Shown here one piece after another: positions 1 to 5,360 of a stretch of DNA of 9,701 nt. The notes below the pieces were generated by a model, which did no database searches, was not told where the DNA came from, and saw only the letters and a program-made list of their open reading frames with translations. Where the stretch lies: contig CAMWTD010000062.1 in assembly GCA_947177085.1 (NCBI GenBank), positions 1 to 9,701 on the forward strand, written 5' to 3'. The translations under genes and the position numbers were made by a program. This DNA comes from an uncultured Desulfovibrio sp. Lineage in GTDB: Bacteria > Desulfobacterota > Desulfovibrionia > Desulfovibrionales > Desulfovibrionaceae. Numbering within the stretch: the first letter of the stretch is position 1; each line of letters starts with the position of its first letter.

Positions 1-61
1 CCAGAGCCGCATCCTCATCGACCGCACCGGGCAGGAAACGAGCCGGGGCATCCTTGACTAG
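1..61 (+). CDS. 3' end of a hypothetical gene, paralogue of the convergent gene next to it (5' partial)
   Basis: Only the last 19 complete codons are in the window. They read QSRILIDRTGQETSRGILD and then TAG. This matches the region around residues 287-305 of the minus-strand protein at 73-1026 (QSRILIDRTVQEKSRGILD), with two replacements, V to G and K to T. The 57-base stretch differs at only two positions, both changing the amino acid, so a recent duplication or gene conversion is likely. The stop appears to have arisen from GAG, which codes for Glu in the partner, so this copy lacks the partner's 12-residue Cys-containing tail. Function is unknown. The call rests on the paralogue match rather than length, and the rest of the gene lies to the left of the window. 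Confidence 0.7.
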   Translation, partial: QSRILIDRTGQETSRGILD

Positions 62-168
62 ACGCGGGCCGCCTACGCGCAGGCCGCCGACAGGCAGCAG
101 GCCAGCGTCTCGTCAAGGATGCCCCGGCTCTTTTCCTGCACGGTGCGGTCGATGAGGATGCGGCTCTG
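2..168. repeat. Inverted repeat formed by the 3' ends of two convergent paralogues
   Basis: Bases 2-58 are the reverse complement of 112-168 with 55 of 57 positions matching; the mismatches are at 30 and 39. Weaker complementarity continues inward, with AGACGC-GGCC near 60-70 facing GGCC-GCGTCT near 100-110. The unpaired centre is therefore only a few tens of bases. Each arm is coding sequence for the C-terminus of one paralogue. RNA from either strand that crosses the centre could fold into a very long hairpin, which might act as a bidirectional transcription stop or protect the 3' end. No T-tract was seen, so classic intrinsic termination is not shown. Confidence 0.85.
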
Positions 169-1026
169 CTGTACGCGGCGGTTTTCCAGCTCGCTCGCGG
201 CCTTTTCCTTCTCCATGCGGTCGCGGGCCTTGCTGATGATGGGCTTCAGGGTCTTTTCCACGGCCGCGTCCAGCTTTTCCTGGTTGGCGCGCTGCTGGGT
301 GAGCTGGGCCGTGGCCGGGGCCATGAGGTTGCCGAACTGCTCGGCCGTGACCTTCAGCGCCGGGAAGCCGCCGAAGTTCCCGGCCAGGTTCATGAGGCTG
401 CCCGCATCGAGGCCGAGGCCGCGCCCGAGGGCCAGCGCGTCCTCGATGCCAATCTCGATGCGGCTTCCCGCATCCATGTTGGCGAAGCCCTGGGCGATGA
501 GCTCGAGGGCCGCCTCGCCGTTGCCGTTGCGCATCTTGTCAAGCACATCCTTGGCGAGGTCGCCCGTGGGGTCGATCTGGCCGAGCAGCGCGATGATGGC
601 GTGTTCGTCCTCTTCATTGAGGTTGGGAGTGGTCCCGGCCACCTGAAGGCTGGCCATGACCTGCGCCAGCGTGGCGCCGTTGGGCTGGGAGGCCAGGATG
701 TCGAACTGCCTCAAGGCCTCTTCCGGCGCGCCTTCCTTGACGAGCTGCTGCCGCAGTTCGGCGAGTTCCTGCTTGGTGAAGCAGACTTCGCTCAGGGTAT
801 AGGTCACGCCGTCCGTGGTGGTGCGGGTATAGGGGCTTTCCACCACCGGACGCCCGGCCTCGGCGTCGGCATCAAGGGCCGCGCTCACGGAAACTTCGCT
901 CCCGTCCTGCACGGATTCCATGGCGTCCTGCATGGTCTGGAGGAAGTCGCCCCGGTCGACGGCGGTATTGGTGCTTCCGAAAAAGCCCAGGCTGGCATCG
1001 GCGGAATCAGTAGGCATAATTTGCAT
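73..1026 (-). CDS. Hypothetical protein, helical with a charged C-terminal coiled-coil-like region
   Basis: I do not recognise this 317-residue protein. The start is ATG at 1026, because AAGGAG lies 6 bases upstream; an in-frame ATG at 1149 has no such support. Residues 1-75 are polar, acidic and low in complexity, with no signal peptide. Residues 84-235 look helical and alternate Leu/Ala-rich segments with Gly/Asn turns. Residues 240-305 are rich in Lys, Arg, Glu and Gln (for example ARDRMEKEKAASELENRR), as in a coiled coil. The tail ETLACCLSAACA carries three Cys. No membrane segment or catalytic motif is visible. The neighbour at the left edge is a convergent paralogue with an almost identical C-terminus. 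The polar N-terminus and coiled coil could suit a secreted, structural or adaptor protein, but nothing in the sequence decides this. Confidence 0.8.
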   Translation of the reverse strand: MQIMPTDSADASLGFFGSTNTAVDRGDFLQTMQDAMESVQDGSEVSVSAALDADAEAGRPVVESPYTRTTTDGVTYTLSEVCFTKQELAELRQQLVKEGAPEEALRQFDILASQPNGATLAQVMASLQVAGTTPNLNEEDEHAIIALLGQIDPTGDLAKDVLDKMRNGNGEAALELIAQGFANMDAGSRIEIGIEDALALGRGLGLDAGSLMNLAGNFGGFPALKVTAEQFGNLMAPATAQLTQQRANQEKLDAAVEKTLKPIISKARDRMEKEKAASELENRRVQQSRILIDRTVQEKSRGILDETLACCLSAACA

Positions 1027-1032
1027 GGTCCA

Positions 1033-1038
1033 CTCCTT
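1033..1038 (-). promoter_or_regulatory. Shine-Dalgarno site of the hypothetical gene
   Basis: On the minus strand AAGGAG is followed by six bases, TGGACC, and then the ATG at 1026. This decides the start in favour of 1026 over the upstream in-frame ATG at 1149. The same 12 bases, AAGGAGTGGACC, also precede the divergent dehydrogenase gene. Confidence 0.85.
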
Positions 1039-1249
1039 GCGGCCCTTGTTATTCAAGGAATGTTCCAGTGGCGAAAGTTGCCGCCAAGTAGTTGAAATAG
1101 CGGGAGGGAGTGAGGAGATTGGAACTCCCGGCGAAAGCGTTGCCGGCAAAGCCTGCCGGGCGCGAGGCCTCCCCCTGGCGGTTGACAGGGCGCGGCTTTT
1201 TCAGGAACGTGGGGCCAGGGGCCGGCCCTTAACTTCCGGGGCCCGGCCA

Positions 1250-1261
1250 AAGGAGTGGACC
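1250..1261 (+). promoter_or_regulatory. Shine-Dalgarno site fixing the GTG start of the dehydrogenase
   Basis: AAGGAG at 1250-1255 with a 6-base spacer precedes GTG at 1262 and makes it the clear start. A GC-rich hairpin (GGCCGG at 1220-1225 pairing with CCGGCC at 1243-1248, plus CCC/GGG inside) ends two bases upstream. It may influence ribosome access. Confidence 0.8.
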
Positions 1262-2191
1262 GTGAAAGTGCTTGTGACGCCGCGTTCCTTCGGCAAGACC
1301 GACCCCGGGCTCTTCGACCGCCTCAAGGACGCCGGGCTTGAAGTCATCCGCAACGAGACGGGCGGCATCCTCGACGAGGCCGCCATGAAAAAGCTCATCG
1401 CGCCCTGCGAGGGCGTCATCCTCGGGGTGGATCCCATGAACGCGGCCGTGCTTGACGCCGCGCCGAAGCTCCGCGCCATCGCCAAGTACGGCGTGGGCCT
1501 TGACAATATCGACCTTTCCGCCTGCGAGGCGCGGGGCATCAGGGTCTCGCGCACCGTGGGCGCGAACAGCGACGCCGTGGCCGATTACGCCTTCGCGCTC
1601 ATGCTCGGCGTGGCGCGCCGCGTGGCCTTTATCGACCGCCGCTGCCGCGAGCGCGACTGGAGCAAGATCACCTCCATAGATGTGTACGGCAAGACCTTGG
1701 GCGTCATCGGTCTCGGGGCCATCGGCCGGCGCGTGGCGCGTCGCGCCAGGGGCTTCGACATGCGCGTGCTCGCGAGCGACAGCGTGTGGGACGAGGATTT
1801 CGCCGTGGAGCAGGGCATCGAACGCGCCGACGCGGACCGCATCTGCCGCGAGTGCGACTTCATCACGCTCCATTGCCTGCTCAACGACGAGACGCGCAAC
1901 ATCATCGACGAGCGGCGCATCGCCTCCATGAAGCCCACGGCCGTGCTCGTCAACACCGCGCGCGGGGGCCTCGTGGACGAGGCCGCGCTGCTCGCCGCGC
2001 TCAAGGCCGGCCGCATCTGGGGCGCGGGGCTCGACGTGTTCGCGCACGAGCCCCCCGAAGATCCGGACTGGTATATCCTTAATAATGTCATCATGGGTTC
2101 GCATTGTTCCTCCTCCACGGCCGGGGCCGTGAACCTCATGGGCACAATGGCGGTGGACAACCTTTTGCGCGACCTCGGGCTGCCGCTGTAG
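1262..2191 (+). CDS. D-isomer-specific 2-hydroxyacid dehydrogenase (phosphoglycerate dehydrogenase-like)
   Basis: The predicted 309-residue cytosolic protein is an NAD-dependent dehydrogenase of the D-2-hydroxyacid family. The start is GTG at 1262, with AAGGAG six bases upstream; the frame extends further upstream only through sequence antisense to the neighbouring gene. The Rossmann motif GLGAIG is at 150-155, with Asp173 closing the second strand as expected for NAD. Catalytic residues are visible as Arg234 (NTARGG), Glu263 (HEPPED) and His281 (GSHCSSST). The segment KYGVGLDNID (75-84) is typical of the phosphoglycerate dehydrogenase branch. At this length there is no C-terminal ACT regulatory domain. 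It is not next to other serine genes, so 3-phosphoglycerate is not assured as substrate; glyoxylate/hydroxypyruvate or another 2-ketoacid is possible. The family call is firm, the substrate is not. Confidence 0.87.
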   Translation: MKVLVTPRSFGKTDPGLFDRLKDAGLEVIRNETGGILDEAAMKKLIAPCEGVILGVDPMNAAVLDAAPKLRAIAKYGVGLDNIDLSACEARGIRVSRTVGANSDAVADYAFALMLGVARRVAFIDRRCRERDWSKITSIDVYGKTLGVIGLGAIGRRVARRARGFDMRVLASDSVWDEDFAVEQGIERADADRICRECDFITLHCLLNDETRNIIDERRIASMKPTAVLVNTARGGLVDEAALLAALKAGRIWGAGLDVFAHEPPEDPDWYILNNVIMGSHCSSSTAGAVNLMGTMAVDNLLRDLGLPL

Positions 2192-2198
2192 GCGCGCG

Positions 2199-2227
2199 TT
2201 GACAGCGGGCGACGGCCCGCATAGATT
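2199..2227 (+). promoter_or_regulatory. Sigma70-type promoter of the riboswitch-controlled operon
   Basis: A perfect -35 box TTGACA (2199-2204) is followed, after exactly 17 bases, by TAGATT (2222-2227), which matches four of six bases of the -10 consensus. It begins 8 bases after the dehydrogenase stop codon, and transcription would start near 2233-2235, just upstream of the cobalamin riboswitch. Spacing and position make this the likely promoter of the uptake operon. Confidence 0.7.
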
Positions 2228-2420
2228 GCAGGCGGATACGGTCGCCGCGCCGGGGCATGCCCTGCGCGCGGCGCGAGGGGGCAAGACCCCCGTAGAGGGA
2301 ATCCCGTGCAATGCGGGAGCGGACCCGCCGCCGTGAGATCCGTAAACCCCGCTCCATTTCGCGCCACTGGCAACGGGAAGGCCGGAGCGGGGGGATCGAG
2401 CCGGAAGACCTGCCGTGCCC
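2228..2420 (+). promoter_or_regulatory. Cobalamin (adenosylcobalamin) riboswitch
   Basis: The B12 box GAGCCGGAAGACCTGCC is at 2398-2414. Upstream, in the right order, are the conserved core elements: ACGGT-GCC near 2238, AGAGGGAA at 2295-2301, the hairpin CCCG-TGCAATG-CGGG after it, and the ACCCGCCGCCGTGA segment near 2323-2336. A GGGGG-CAAGA-CCCCC hairpin ends at 2291, and a perfect 9-bp stem joins CCCCGCTCC (2347-2355) to GGAGCGGGG (2384-2392). These fit the cobalamin aptamer family. Ends are approximate. It lies between a good promoter and an intrinsic terminator ahead of corrinoid uptake and synthesis genes, so ligand binding is expected to reduce their expression. Confidence 0.94.
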
Positions 2421-2423
2421 CTG

Positions 2424-2508
2424 CCATGCGCCGGAATTTCCGGGCATGGTGAGCCGCGCCGCCGGGGAAACCCGGGCGGCGGCTGTCCGGCAACGGGTTT
2501 TTGCCGGA
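2424..2508 (+). other. Riboswitch expression-platform hairpins with a candidate antiterminator
   Basis: Three hairpins lie between the B12 box and the terminator. The first pairs CCATGC (2424-2429) with GCATGG (2444-2449) around CCGG-AATTT-CCGG. The second, 2457-2481, is a 10-bp GC stem with one bulged G and a GAAA tetraloop. The third pairs TCCGGCAA (2486-2493) with TTGCCGGA (2501-2508). The 3' side of the second (GGGCGGCGG, 2474-2482) can instead pair with CCGCCG-T-CCC at 2536-2545, inside the terminator. That would make it a plausible antiterminator. This is a pairing model from inspection, not a computed fold. Confidence 0.55.
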
Positions 2509-2526
2509 TCTGGCGGAGGAAATACG

Positions 2527-2580
2527 GGCCTCTTCCCGCCGTCCCCGGAATTCCGGGTTGCGGCGGGGAGGGGCCTTTTT
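2527..2580 (+). terminator. Intrinsic (Rho-independent) terminator controlled by the riboswitch
   Basis: GGCCTCTTCCCGCCG (2527-2541) pairs with CGGCGGGGAGGGGCC (2561-2575) over all 15 positions, two of them G-U wobbles, and is followed at once by five T (2576-2580). The loop contains its own near-palindrome, CCCGGAATTCCGGG (2544-2557), which should extend the fold. Its place between aptamer and first coding region is what is expected of a transcriptional cobalamin switch. Confidence 0.88.
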
Positions 2581-2615
2581 GTGTGCGTAAGGGGCCCTTG
2601 TCCCGCATTCCCGGG

Positions 2616-3674
2616 ATGTGGATGGTGGTGGAGCTCTCCTCCCGTTCTCCCGCATATGACGGCGCGCGCGTGCGCCTCTCGCTGGCGGCGCTGGCGCTGG
2701 TCTGGCTTTTCTCCGCGCCGCTCGCCTGCCTGCCCGGGCCCTATCCGCTCGCGCCCGGCGAGGTGCTCGCCGCGCTCAGGGCATTTTTTGCCGGGGAGGG
2801 GGCCGGGGAAGTGCCCGTACTCGTTGTCGGGGGCATCAGGCTTGCGCGCGTGGTTCTCGCCCTGCTCTGCGGCGCGGCGCTCGGCGTGGCCGGCGTGGCC
2901 CTGCAGGGAGTGCTCCGCAATCCCCTGGCCGATCCCTTCACCCTGGGCATTTCCGCCGGGGCGGCCTGCGGGGCCAGCCTCGCCATCGCCCTTGGCGGGG
3001 GCTTCGCCGTGACGCTGGGCCTCTCGCACACGGCACTGGTGGCCGGGGCGGCCATGGCGGGGGCGCTCATCGCGCTGGCGCTGGCCCTCTGGCTCGGGCG
3101 CGGGCGCGGCGTCTTCAGCCGCGAGAGCGTCATCCTGGCGGGCATCGCCGTGGCGGCCTTTTTGGGGGCGCTGGTGGCGCTTGTCAAGGCGCTCAACGAG
3201 GAATCCGTGACGAGCATCGTCTTCTGGATCCTGGGTTCCTTTCAGGGCCGGGGCTGGGAAAGCATGCCGCTTTTGCTGGCGGCCCTCGTGCCGGGACTCC
3301 TCTGCGTGGGCCTTTCGTGGCGCAGGCTTGACGTGCTCGCGCTCGGTCAGGAAGAGGCGGCACACCTCGGCCTCGCCGTGGGGCGCGCGCGCTTCTGGCT
3401 TTTGGCCGGGGCAAGCTGCATGACCGCGGGCTGCGTGGCCGTGGCCGGGGTCATCGGCTTCGTGGGCCTGGTGGTTCCGCATGTGCTGCGCCTGCTCATG
3501 GGCCTGGCGCACGGGCCCCTGCTGGCCGGGGCCTTTTTTGGCGGCGGCGCGCTGTTGCTCTGGGCGGATGTGGCGGCCCGCTGCGTGCTCGACGGCGGCC
3601 GCGAACTGCCCGTGGGCGTGGTCACGGCGCTGTTGGGCGGCCCCTTCTTCGCCCTTTTGGTGTGGCGGCGCTGA
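2616..3674 (+). CDS. FecCD/BtuC-family ABC transporter permease
   Basis: The predicted inner-membrane permease of about 352 residues is a normal length for the BtuC/FecCD family. It carries the diagnostic QGVLRNPLADPFTLG segment (97-111) and, near the C-terminus, GFVGLVVPHVLRLLMG (281-296). Many hydrophobic segments rich in Ala, Leu and Gly are visible from about residue 20 onward. The start is uncertain: ATG 2616 was chosen, but ATG 2622, GTG 2583 and TTG 2598 are in frame and none has a strong Shine-Dalgarno site. Its stop overlaps the ATPase start by one base (TGATG), so the two are translationally coupled. The upstream cobalamin riboswitch points to a corrinoid, cobalt-complex or related tetrapyrrole as substrate. 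Siderophore and heme permeases share this family, so the substrate is inferred from context. Confidence 0.92.
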   Translation: MWMVVELSSRSPAYDGARVRLSLAALALVWLFSAPLACLPGPYPLAPGEVLAALRAFFAGEGAGEVPVLVVGGIRLARVVLALLCGAALGVAGVALQGVLRNPLADPFTLGISAGAACGASLAIALGGGFAVTLGLSHTALVAGAAMAGALIALALALWLGRGRGVFSRESVILAGIAVAAFLGALVALVKALNEESVTSIVFWILGSFQGRGWESMPLLLAALVPGLLCVGLSWRRLDVLALGQEEAAHLGLAVGRARFWLLAGASCMTAGCVAVAGVIGFVGLVVPHVLRLLMGLAHGPLLAGAFFGGGALLLWADVAARCVLDGGRELPVGVVTALLGGPFFALLVWRR

Positions 3675-4522
3675 TGGCCGGCGCGCCGCCGCTGGAGCTT
3701 GCGGGCATCGCCGCCGGGTATGAGGGCGCGCCGGCACTGGCGGGCGTGAGTCTTGCGGTGGGCCCGGGCGAGAACGTCATCCTGCTCGGCCCCAACGGCA
3801 GCGGCAAGACCACGCTCTTGCGCTGCGCGGCCGGGACCCTGCGGCCGCTGGCAGGCTCGGTGCGGCTGTGCGGGGAGTTGGCGGAGTGCCTGTCGGCCCG
3901 GGCGCGGGCGCGGCGCGTGGCCGTGCTGCCGCAGCAGCCCGAGCGGCCACGCGGCCTTTCCGTGCGCGATCTGGTGCTTTTGGGGCGCTTTCCGTGGCTT
4001 TCGTGGTCCGGGATCTACAGCCGCGCCGACCATGCGGCGGCCGCGCGGGCCCTTGCGGCCGCGGACGCGGAACATCTTGCCGCCCGCCGGGTGGAGACGC
4101 TCTCGGGCGGCGAATGGCAGCGGGCGTTGCTCGCGCGCGCGCTCGCCCAGATGGACGGCGTTGCCGCGCCGCTCTTTTTGCTCGACGAGCTCACCGCGAG
4201 CCTCGACCCGGCCCGGGCCGAGGAGGTGTTCGCCCTGCTGGGCGAGCGCCGCAGGGCTGGCGCGGCCCTGCTGCAGGCCGCGCATGACTGCAACCTGGCC
4301 GCGCGCCACGCCACGCGCCTCGTGGGTCTCAAGGCCGGGCGCATCCTGTTCGACGGGCCCGTTGCGGACGTATTTACCGAGGAGAATCTGAGTGCCCTCT
4401 ATGACTTGCCGTGCCGTGTGTTCCGGCATCCTGACGCGGATATTCCGCAGGCTTTGCCCGCTCTTGCCGCTGGCCCTGCTGCCCGCCCTGTCCGGGCCCC
4501 CGGCGCTGGCCGCGCCCGTTGA
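3674..4522 (+). CDS. ABC transporter ATP-binding protein (BtuD/FecE type)
   Basis: The predicted 282-residue cytoplasmic ATPase powers the adjacent permease. Visible motifs in order are Walker A GPNGSGKT (39-46), Q-loop Gln87/Gln88, signature LSGGE (143-147), Walker B LFLLDE (167-172) with catalytic Glu172, D-loop SLD (176-178) and switch His204. The start ATG overlaps the permease stop. The segment VFTEENLSALYDLP (233-246) is the usual family ending region, so the Ala/Pro/Arg-rich residues after about 260 look like an extension. They are read from DNA that also encodes the binding protein's signal peptide in another frame, with a 131-base overlap. A shorter ATPase in relatives would be normal. 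The family call is firm; substrate as for the permease. Confidence 0.93.
   Translation: MAGAPPLELAGIAAGYEGAPALAGVSLAVGPGENVILLGPNGSGKTTLLRCAAGTLRPLAGSVRLCGELAECLSARARARRVAVLPQQPERPRGLSVRDLVLLGRFPWLSWSGIYSRADHAAAARALAAADAEHLAARRVETLSGGEWQRALLARALAQMDGVAAPLFLLDELTASLDPARAEEVFALLGERRRAGAALLQAAHDCNLAARHATRLVGLKAGRILFDGPVADVFTEENLSALYDLPCRVFRHPDADIPQALPALAAGPAARPVRAPGAGRAR
4379..4384 (+). promoter_or_regulatory. Shine-Dalgarno site for the binding-protein gene, inside the ATPase gene
   Basis: GAGGAG with a 7-base spacer precedes the GTG at 4392. It supports that start over the in-frame ATG at 4401 and shows that the overlap with the ATPase gene is probably real. In the ATPase frame these bases code for part of the TEEN motif. 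Confidence 0.7.
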
Positions 4523-5360
4523 GATCACCGACGACACGGGCCACACCCTGAGGCTTGAGCAGCCCGCGCGGCGCATCATCCCGCTCTACGGGGCCTTTGG
4601 CGAAATGCTGGTCGCGCTCGGCTGCGGCGACAGGCTGGTGGCCCGCACGGACGCCGACGCCGCCCTGCCGGAGCTTGCGCACCTGCCCGCCGTGGGTACG
4701 CACATGCGGCCCAATGCCGAGCTCGTGGCAGCCGCCCGGCCGGATCTTGTGCTCCAGATGAGCGGGCGCGGCGAGGCGCTGCTCCAGACCGAGGGCTTGC
4801 GGAAACTGGGGGTGCCGGTGCTCAGTTTCGAGGTCAATTCCTTCGCGCAGCTCTTCCGGGTGATGGAGGAACTGGGGCGCCTCTGCGGCCGCGAGGCCGA
4901 GGCCGCGGCCCTTGTGGCCGACTGGAAGGCGCGGCTGGATGCCCTGAAGGCGCAGCATGCGGGCCAGAAGCCGTGGCGCATCTTCTATGAGGTGCGCTCC
5001 CCCGACCTTCTGGCTGCCGGGCGCGGCGGCATCGTGTCCGACATCATCGAGGCGGCCGGCGGCGAGAACGTGGTCGCCGAAAAGCGCAAGCTCGCGCGTC
5101 TCAACGAGGAGGCCGTCCTCCTGGCGGACCCGGATGTCTACCTTGTCCAACGCGGGCCCATGAACCCCGCGCCACAGCCGCTTTCCGGGCGGCCGCATTT
5201 TCGCGGACTCCGCGCGGTGCGGGAGGGCCGGACGCTGGAGGTGGACGAGGCGCTGTTCTCGCGCCCCGGGCCGCGCTCGGTGGAGGCGGCGGAACAGCTC
5301 GCCCAGTGGCTTAAAGGGCTCCAAAGGCCGGATGCCGGCACAAATGGGGAGGGAAAATGA
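4392..5360 (+). CDS. Periplasmic substrate-binding protein of the corrinoid/iron-complex type (BtuF/FecB-like)
   Basis: The predicted 322-residue protein would capture the ligand in the periplasm and deliver it to the permease. It starts at GTG 4392. A signal peptide is clear: a basic region (TRIFRR, about 15-20), a hydrophobic core (LCPLLPLALLPAL) and a likely cleavage site after ALA at 38-40. The mature part opens with VEITDDTGHTLRLEQPARRI, as in the helical-backbone binding proteins of this class. It continues with EMLVALGCGDRLVART (71-86), VGTHMRPNAELVAAARPDLVL (101-121) and DIIEAAGGENVVAE (217-230), which are characteristic family positions. No lipobox was seen at the cleavage site. Ligand identity is inferred from the riboswitch and the following corrin-synthesis gene. 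The stop overlaps the next start (ATGA). Confidence 0.9.
   Translation: MPSMTCRAVCSGILTRIFRRLCPLLPLALLPALSGPPALAAPVEITDDTGHTLRLEQPARRIIPLYGAFGEMLVALGCGDRLVARTDADAALPELAHLPAVGTHMRPNAELVAAARPDLVLQMSGRGEALLQTEGLRKLGVPVLSFEVNSFAQLFRVMEELGRLCGREAEAAALVADWKARLDALKAQHAGQKPWRIFYEVRSPDLLAAGRGGIVSDIIEAAGGENVVAEKRKLARLNEEAVLLADPDVYLVQRGPMNPAPQPLSGRPHFRGLRAVREGRTLEVDEALFSRPGPRSVEAAEQLAQWLKGLQRPDAGTNGEGK

Larger units (their letters stand above)
1027..1261. promoter_or_regulatory. Divergent intergenic region with candidate promoter elements
   Basis: This 235-base stretch separates two divergent genes, so it should hold both promoters. On the plus strand a perfect TTGACA lies at 1182-1187, but no convincing -10 box follows at 16-18 bases. 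On the minus strand TGGAACATTCCTTGAA (1067-1052) resembles a sigma54 -24/-12 element with correct spacing, but GA replaces the expected GC at -12, so it is only a candidate. Also present are the 10-base palindrome TTGCCGGCAA (1140-1149), a 6-bp hairpin at 1143-1159 and a GC-rich hairpin at 1220-1248 directly before the dehydrogenase Shine-Dalgarno site. No small gene with a good leader was seen. Confidence 0.4.

Noticed and set aside
1..168. Inverted repeat as the terminal repeat of a mobile element
   Set aside because: Both arms are explained as paralogous coding ends; there is no transposase, no target-site duplication and no second repeat pair.
1027..1149. N-terminal extension of the hypothetical protein to an ATG at 1149
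   Set aside because: The ATG at 1026 has an ideal AAGGAG at 6 bases, and the extra 41 residues are read from promoter-like and Shine-Dalgarno sequence.
920..1261. Upstream extension of the dehydrogenase frame
   Set aside because: It overlaps the divergent gene and its leader, and the family N-terminus begins at the GTG at 1262 with a strong ribosome site.
1229..2608. Minus-strand open frame of 459 codons over the dehydrogenase
   Set aside because: It is the antisense shadow of a clear dehydrogenase and crosses the riboswitch; no motif or ribosome site supports it.
2415..2615. Permease start at the upstream in-frame ATG at 2415
   Set aside because: That would place the coding start at the end of the B12 box and run through the regulatory hairpins and terminator.
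2136..3737. Minus-strand open frame of 533 codons over the riboswitch and permease
   Set aside because: It is antisense to the riboswitch and the FecCD-type permease, has Arg/Gln/Pro/His-rich low-complexity translation and no family motif.
3347..4579. Minus-strand open frame of 410 codons over permease and ATPase
   Set aside because: It is antisense to two motif-rich transporter genes and its own translation is of low complexity.
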